64,000 nt of DNA, taken from assembly GCA_018266075.1 (NCBI GenBank), contig JAFEBB010000028.1, forward strand, positions 1 to 64,000, written 5' to 3'. The notes under the pieces were generated by a model. It ran no database searches. It was given only the letters and a program-made list of their open reading frames with translations, and was not told where the DNA came from. Of this stretch, positions 59,712 through 64,000 are shown piece after piece. Origin of the DNA: Deltaproteobacteria bacterium (lineage in GTDB: Bacteria > Myxococcota > Myxococcia > Myxococcales > SZAS-1). A program made the position numbers and the translations under genes. The number at the start of each line of letters is the position of its first letter. Position 1 is the first letter of the stretch.

Positions 59712-59867
59712 TCAGACCTCCGGCGTCCGGCCGCGCACGCGATCCACCGTGCGCCCCACGAAGTTGGCCACGCTCGGCACCACGCTCGGCAGGAAGATCA
59801 GCACCGCCGTGACGCCCACGAGCAGCAGGTCGCCGGTCTGGAGGTTGAGCTGGCTCAGAAAGCCCAT
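59712..59867 (-). CDS. 51-residue TatA-like membrane microprotein
   Basis: MGFLSQLNLQTGDLLLVGVT continues AVLIFLPSVVPSVANFVGRT and then a basic tail (VDRVRGRTPEV). One hydrophobic helix, a Pro/Ser hinge and a short amphipathic basic helix follow the plan of TatA, including the spacing, but the hallmark Phe-Gly after the helix is Phe-Leu. The frame ends exactly one base before the GDPD start codon. No strong ribosome site is seen, only CCAGCCAC before the ATG. It could be a membrane anchor or a small TatA relative. Other tat genes are not in the window. Confidence 0.5.
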   Translation of the reverse strand: MGFLSQLNLQTGDLLLVGVTAVLIFLPSVVPSVANFVGRTVDRVRGRTPEV

Positions 59868-59885
59868 GTGGCTGGTTATAAGCCG

Positions 59886-60566
59886 TCAGCTGGCGACGCG
59901 CATGCGCCACCGCAAGACCGGGATTCCCTCGCGACGCGCGCGCCGCGAGAGCAGCCACTGCGGATTCACCGCGTGCGCGTGGCCCACCTCGCGGAGCATG
60001 GGCAGATCACTGCGCGAGTCGGAGTAGGCGTAGCTCTGCGAGAGGTCCACGTTGCGCTCGGCCGCGAAGGTGCGCACCCGACCGACCTTCGCCTCGCCGA
60101 AGCAGAGATCCTCGGGCGAGAAGTCGGCGGCGATGCGGCCGTCGCGAACGGGCGTGCGGGAGGCGAGCACGTGCTCGATGCCCAGGCGCTCCGCGAGCAG
60201 GCGCGCGGCGTACTCCGGGCCGCCGGTGACCACGGCCTGCACGTGGCCCTGCGACTTGTGCCAGCGGATCCGGTCGACGGCCTCCGCCCAGACGTTGCGC
60301 TGAACGTGCTCGTCCATCACCTGGGCCATCACCCGCTCGGCCTCGTCGACCTTCCAGCCCACGACGAGGTCGCTCGCCGCGCGGTGGATGCCCTCGGCGG
60401 TGAGCAGGTTCAGCTTGTAGAGCACGTTGTACGCGGCCATCACCGCGAGCCGACGCTTCTGCATCTGCCCGCGCGCGACGAGGTGGCGCACCAGATAGCC
60501 GGTGACCGCTCCGTCGATGAGCGTCCCGTCGAGATCCCAGAAAGCTGCGACTGCCGGCCCGGCCAT
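59886..60566 (-). CDS. HAD-superfamily subfamily IB phosphatase
   Basis: The 226-residue protein belongs to the SerB/HAD-IB hydrolases. The nucleophile loop is FWDLDGTLIDG (first Asp attacks phosphate). Motif II is VVTGGPEYAARLLAERLG, and motif III/IV lies in YAYSDSRSDLPMLREVGHAH with the metal-binding SD..SD. Members of this subgroup act on phosphoserine, lysophosphatidate or similar phospho-alcohols; the substrate here is open. The neighbours GDPD and PlsY-type lipid genes make a glycerolipid substrate plausible. It is 18 bp upstream of the microprotein gene on the same strand. Confidence 0.88.
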   Translation of the reverse strand: MAGPAVAAFWDLDGTLIDGAVTGYLVRHLVARGQMQKRRLAVMAAYNVLYKLNLLTAEGIHRAASDLVVGWKVDEAERVMAQVMDEHVQRNVWAEAVDRIRWHKSQGHVQAVVTGGPEYAARLLAERLGIEHVLASRTPVRDGRIAADFSPEDLCFGEAKVGRVRTFAAERNVDLSQSYAYSDSRSDLPMLREVGHAHAVNPQWLLSRRARREGIPVLRWRMRVAS

Positions 60567-60658
60567 GGCTCCATATCAACCAACACGGGCCCATTACGCA
60601 ACCGCCCCAGCCGGAGCCTCGGGTGATCCGCGCGGAAAGCCGCGCTACGCTTGGGTTC

Positions 60659-61474
60659 ATGTCGCCGGATGAACTGCACGGCAAGCTGGCGGAGCTCGCG
60701 CGCGAGGGTCGGCGCTTCGTGCTCGCGCTCGTGGTGGACACCTCGGGCTCGTCGCCGCAGAAGCCGGGCGCGCGGCTCGCGCTCGTCGACGACGGCCGGC
60801 TCCTGGGCACCATCGGCGGCGGCGCCATCGAGAAGCAGGTCGTCGACGCCGCCCAGGCCCTGCTCGACACGCCCTCTGCTCCGCCCACGCGCTTGCTGGA
60901 GACGCACCTCACGCACGATCTGGGCATGTGCTGCGGCGGCTCCATGACCGTGTTTCTCGAGCGGCACGAGCCGGCAGCGATGCTCTGGCTCTTCGGCGCC
61001 GGGCACGTGAACCGTGCGCTCGCGGCAGCTGCAGCCGACGTGGGCTTTCGCGTGTCGGTCGTCGACGAGCGCGAGGAGTGGCTCACGGCCGAGCGCTTCC
61101 CGCGCGCGAATCGGATCCACGAGGATCCGAAGCTGGCTGCGCGTCGACTCGATTTTCAAGCGCGCGATCTGGTGGCGGTGGCCACGCACGACCACGCGCT
61201 CGACGAAGACGTGCTGGTCGCGCTCGCGGGAAAGCCGCTCTCGTACCTGGGCTGCATCGGCAGCGCGCGAAAAGCGATCCGCTTTCGGGAGCGGCTCTCG
61301 GCGCGCGGGCTCTCGCCGGAGGACGTGGCGCGCATGCAGATGCCCATGGGCCTCGACATCGGCGCGCAGACGCCCGAAGAGATCGCCATCGCCATCGTGG
61401 CCGCGCTGATCCGTGCGCGAGCCGCGCAGGCAGCGCGCGCGAATGGGCCGCGCGTGGTCAAGGCGAGCGATTAA
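60659..61474 (+). CDS. xdhC: XdhC/CoxI-family molybdenum cofactor protein
   Basis: The 271-residue protein has the N-terminal XdhC/CoxI region (ALVVDTSGSSPQKPGARLAL, GTIGGGAIEKQVVDAAQALL, DLGMCCGGSMTVFLE) and the C-terminal Rossmann domain (LWLFGAGHVNRALAAAAADV, ATHDHALDEDVLVALAGK, YLGCIGSARKAIRFRERL). XdhC binds molybdenum cofactor, promotes its sulfuration and inserts it into xanthine dehydrogenase-type enzymes. No such enzyme is encoded here, so it serves a distant target. ATG 60659 is preferred, as the family begins near MSPDELHGKL. It converges on the HTH-citrate synthase gene. Confidence 0.9.
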   Translation: MSPDELHGKLAELAREGRRFVLALVVDTSGSSPQKPGARLALVDDGRLLGTIGGGAIEKQVVDAAQALLDTPSAPPTRLLETHLTHDLGMCCGGSMTVFLERHEPAAMLWLFGAGHVNRALAAAAADVGFRVSVVDEREEWLTAERFPRANRIHEDPKLAARRLDFQARDLVAVATHDHALDEDVLVALAGKPLSYLGCIGSARKAIRFRERLSARGLSPEDVARMQMPMGLDIGAQTPEEIAIAIVAALIRARAAQAARANGPRVVKASD

Positions 61475-61482
61475 CCCATCGG

Positions 61483-62826
61483 TTAAGGCCCGACGTAGCG
61501 CGCCCGCGGCCGCACCAGGAACTTCTGCGTGCGCTGCTCGAGGATGTGCGCCACCCAGCCCGCGCTTCGGCCAATGGCGAAGAGCGCCATCGACTGTCCG
61601 CGCGCGAGCCCGAGCGCTTTTCCGACGGCGACGGTCGCGAGATCCACGTTCGGGTGCTCGCCGCGCTCGCGACCCGCAGCGACCAGCGCGAGCACGGTGC
61701 GCACGCCGAGGTTGCGCGGCGCGTGATCGTGCGCGGCCTGGAGCAGAGGCACCGCGCGCGGATCGCCGTGGGGATAGAGCAGGTGCCCGAAGCCGTCGAC
61801 GACCTCGCCGCGCGCGAGCCGCGCGCGCACCACCTCGCGCACGCGCTCCGGCCGGCCGATCTCTTCGATGAGCGCCTCCACGCGATCCACGCTGCCTCCG
61901 TGCCGCGTGCCGGAGTGCGTGCCCAGCGCTGCGCCCACGCAGGCGTAGAGGTCCGCGCCCGCAGAGGCGGTGACGCGCGCGGTGAACGTCGAGGCGTTGA
62001 GCTCGTGGTCGGCCCAGAGCACCAGCGCGAGGTTCAGCAACTCGGTCGCCGCGCGCGTCGACGGCGCGCCCACGGCCGCGCCCAGCGACTCGGCGATGCT
62101 CTCCGCTTGCAGCGTCTTCTCCAACGCGTTCGGCTCACGCGCCATGGCCAGCGACGCGACCATTCGTCGAATCAGCGTTCGCGAGCGCGCGAGCTCCTGG
62201 AGCTGCGGCGCGCCGAACCGATCCGGATCGCGCACCGCGAGCGCCGCCACGATCGCCGAGAGCGCAGCCGATGGCGGCGTGCCTTTGGGAATCAACGCCG
62301 TCCAAAGCGTGCGCGGCAGCCCCGCGTCCACCTGAGGCCAGCGGACCTCTTCTTCGGGCAAGCGCAGCGTCCAGAGCAGCTCGGCCACGCGCTCGAAGGA
62401 GACGCCGCGCGCGGCGAGCGTCGTGGCGGCGTGACCGGCGTAGCGCGGACCGCCCGGGCCGATGTCGGAGATGGCCGACTCGAGCACCGGCTCGCCCCAG
62501 CGGAGCGCGGCCGCGGCGACCGGGCCGTGTCCCGAGCGCGCCTCCTGGCGAACCCGGAGTCGCTCCAGATCGCTCTTCACGTACTTCCGCGCGCGCCGAC
62601 CTTCGCCGGTCACGCTGCGGACCAGACCGCGGCTCACGTACGCGTAGAGCGTGGGCTTTTTGATGTTGAGGAAGCGCACCGCCTCCGCGGCAGTGAGCAG
62701 AACCTCGTCCGACCCCGTCCCCGAGACCGGTTGCCGAGCCCCGTCGCCTTCGGCGCCGACGCGACCGGCGGGTCTCGGGGACTTCTTAGGTTGATTGTCG
62801 AATCCACGTTGATCAACCTTGGCCAT
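61483..62826 (-). CDS. citrate synthase fused to N-terminal helix-turn-helix domain
   Basis: The 447-residue protein begins with a basic disordered leader (1-40). A MerR/excisionase-type DNA-binding domain at 41-97 follows (LLTAAEAVRFLNIKKPTLYA, VSRGLVRSVTGEGRRARKYV). A citrate synthase fold runs from about 105 to the end. Of the catalytic triad, the first His (TRHGGSVDRV), the second His (GFGHLLYPHGDPRA, but with Leu for the usual Arg after it) and an Asp (PNVDLATVAVG) can be placed. The C terminus (AGWVAHILEQ, VRPRARYVGP) matches actinobacterial CitA/GltA2-type synthases. It may be a metabolite-sensing repressor, an enzyme, or both. It is divergent from the second synthase, with only 38 bp between. 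Confidence 0.85.
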   Translation of the reverse strand: MAKVDQRGFDNQPKKSPRPAGRVGAEGDGARQPVSGTGSDEVLLTAAEAVRFLNIKKPTLYAYVSRGLVRSVTGEGRRARKYVKSDLERLRVRQEARSGHGPVAAAALRWGEPVLESAISDIGPGGPRYAGHAATTLAARGVSFERVAELLWTLRLPEEEVRWPQVDAGLPRTLWTALIPKGTPPSAALSAIVAALAVRDPDRFGAPQLQELARSRTLIRRMVASLAMAREPNALEKTLQAESIAESLGAAVGAPSTRAATELLNLALVLWADHELNASTFTARVTASAGADLYACVGAALGTHSGTRHGGSVDRVEALIEEIGRPERVREVVRARLARGEVVDGFGHLLYPHGDPRAVPLLQAAHDHAPRNLGVRTVLALVAAGRERGEHPNVDLATVAVGKALGLARGQSMALFAIGRSAGWVAHILEQRTQKFLVRPRARYVGP

Positions 62827-62864
62827 GCGTTAACCCTAGCCCTGACCCAACCCGGAGTCACCGC

Positions 62865-63974
62865 ATGGAAACGCGAAGCGCAAAGCCCAGCAGCAATGGA
62901 CTGGAGGGCGTGGTGGCCGCAGAGACGCGGCTCTCGGACGTCGACGGCGAGCGGGGCAAGCTCACCATCGCCGGCCACGACGTGGAACGGCTCGCCCTGG
63001 CGGCCACGTTCGAGGACGCCTGCGCGCTCCTCGCGGACGGCCACCTCCCCGACGCCGCCGGGCGTGCGCGCTGGAAGGCGCAGCTCGGGCAGGCGCGCGT
63101 GGAGGCGTTCGCGCAGCTCGAGAAGCTCGGCGACGCGCTCGATCAACCCGATGGCATGGACGCGCTTCGCTCGGCCGTGGCGCACCTGCGTCCGGGCGAT
63201 CGCGGGACGCTCAGCGAGGCCGCGCGGGTCATCGGCGCCACGTCGTACTTCGCGGCGGCGTGGGCCCGGAAGCAGGCGGGGCTGCCCGCGCTCGCACCGG
63301 ATCCGGATCGGTCCGCGGCCAGCGACTACCTGCGCCTGGTGCGCGGCGCCGAGCCTTCGCCCGCTGAAGTTCAGGGGCTCGACGCGTATCTGGTGACCGT
63401 CGTGGACCACGGCATGAACGCCTCGACGTTCACCGCGCGTGTGGTCGCGAGCACCGGCTCGGATCGCGTGAGCGCGATCGTGGCCGCGCTGGGCGCGCTC
63501 AAGGGACCGCTGCACGGCGGCGCGCCCGGGCCGGTCCTGGACATGCTCGACGCTGTCGGTTCTCCCGCGCGCGCCGAGGCGTGGCTCGAGGCGGAGCTGA
63601 AGGCCGGCCGGCGCATCATGGGCATGGGGCACCGCATCTATCGCGTACGCGATCCGCGCGCGGCGGTGCTGGAGCGGGCCATCGAACGGCTCGAAAAGAG
63701 CGGGACGTCCACCGGCCGGCTCGCGTTGGCGCGCGCGGTGGAGCAAGCGGCCGAGGGGGCATTGCGCGCGCGCCATCCGGATCGCCCGCTCGCGGCGAAC
63801 GTGGAGTTCTACACCGCGGTGCTGCTCGACACGCTCGGCCTGCCGCGCACGCTCTTCTCGCCCACGTTCGCGGTGGGGCGCGTGGCGGGTTGGAGCGCGC
63901 ACGTCGACGAGCAGCGCGCCGTGGGCAAGCTGATTCGGCCGCAGAGCAAGTACGTCGGTCCGTTGCCGAGCTAG
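62865..63974 (+). CDS. citrate synthase/methylcitrate synthase-like enzyme
   Basis: The 369-residue protein condenses oxaloacetate with acetyl- or propionyl-CoA. Catalytic His are in GPLHGGAPGPV and MGMGHRIYRVRDPRA. The position of the catalytic Asp is taken by Glu (NVEFYTAVLLDTLG), as in some actinobacterial CitA proteins I recall. The tail (VAGWSAHVDEQ, LIRPQSKYVGP) belongs to the same subfamily as its divergent neighbour. The N-terminal half is shorter than in hexameric synthases. A 38-bp gap separates it from the HTH fusion, which is then the natural candidate to regulate it. Confidence 0.88.
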   Translation: METRSAKPSSNGLEGVVAAETRLSDVDGERGKLTIAGHDVERLALAATFEDACALLADGHLPDAAGRARWKAQLGQARVEAFAQLEKLGDALDQPDGMDALRSAVAHLRPGDRGTLSEAARVIGATSYFAAAWARKQAGLPALAPDPDRSAASDYLRLVRGAEPSPAEVQGLDAYLVTVVDHGMNASTFTARVVASTGSDRVSAIVAALGALKGPLHGGAPGPVLDMLDAVGSPARAEAWLEAELKAGRRIMGMGHRIYRVRDPRAAVLERAIERLEKSGTSTGRLALARAVEQAAEGALRARHPDRPLAANVEFYTAVLLDTLGLPRTLFSPTFAVGRVAGWSAHVDEQRAVGKLIRPQSKYVGPLPS

Positions 63975-63985
63975 TTCACTCACCT

Positions 63986-64000
63986 GACTCCCCTTCCCCA
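63986..64000 (-). repeat. start of another dispersed hairpin repeat copy
   Basis: GACTCCCCTTCCCCA at the very end of the window equals the first bases of copy B (22303 onward), 12 bp after the citrate synthase stop. It is cut by the window edge, so its stem cannot be checked. Confidence 0.5.

Overview
This is a high-GC bacterial chromosome segment, tightly packed with genes on both strands. It has no rRNA, tRNA or CRISPR array that I can see. Several features point to the Myxococcota (myxobacteria and relatives), though no 16S gene is present to prove it. These are a CarF/TMEM189-type plasmalogen desaturase, many lipoproteins, multi-domain sensor kinases, an FHA protein with a degenerate enhancer-binding-protein fold, meso-DAP-type peptidoglycan synthesis, Cys-rich and FG-GAP surface lipoproteins, and frequent GTG/TTG starts.

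Layout. 0-9.5 kb is accessory: an orphan basic protein behind three palindromic operator-like sites, a LysM/transglycosylase, a frameshifted histidine kinase, a tandem DUF1566 lipoprotein, a badly frameshifted small gene, a stand-alone LigD-type polymerase and a methyltransferase. 9.6-13 kb holds an unknown 512-residue protein and a divergent quinone-oxidoreductase/SDR pair. From 12.9 to 39.7 kb lies a split dcw (division and cell wall) cluster, all on the minus strand. The promoter-proximal block (39.7 to 26 kb) reads mraZ, STAS protein, rsmH, ftsL, ftsI, murE, murF, mraY, murD, ftsW, murG, TPR-like protein. The distal block (19.1 to 12.9 kb) reads murC, murB, an FG-GAP lipoprotein, ddl. ftsQ, ftsA and ftsZ do not follow ddl. 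The roughly 7 kb gap between the blocks holds an FHA/pseudo-AAA+ protein, a SEC-C protein, an IS200-like (RAYT-type) transposase with flanking hairpins and a dispersed repeat family, a Mpo1-like protein, a Crp/Fnr regulator and CarF.

From 40 to 50.8 kb: a lipoprotein, a small basic protein, a 158-nt element that folds on itself by complementary ends (candidate structured RNA), metK with a visible promoter and terminator, phenylalanine 4-hydroxylase, a double-receiver response regulator, zinc-ribbon/YIP1 and DUF2752 membrane proteins, plsY and rqcH. From 50.8 to 64 kb: a 28-residue lysine-rich microprotein, a Cys-rich lipoprotein with a 15-bp tandem repeat, an exbB-exbD-tonB operon, a GGDEF protein, a sensor kinase with a degraded ATPase domain, a GDPD enzyme preceded by a TatA-like microprotein, a HAD phosphatase, XdhC, and a divergent pair of citrate-synthase paralogues, one fused to a helix-turn-helix domain.

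The strongest leads beyond routine annotation are: the structured element at 41.53-41.69 kb; the hairpin repeat family around the RAYT-like transposase, with a compensatory base change; two long palindromic elements of shared architecture (44.5 and 54.7 kb); the MraZ box and promoter; the TGTCG-N6-CGACA palindrome beside the Crp/Fnr gene; the HTH-citrate synthase pair; and two microproteins. Nothing here is a proven new system. Frameshifts between 3.7 and 6.2 kb could be decay or consensus error in the assembly.
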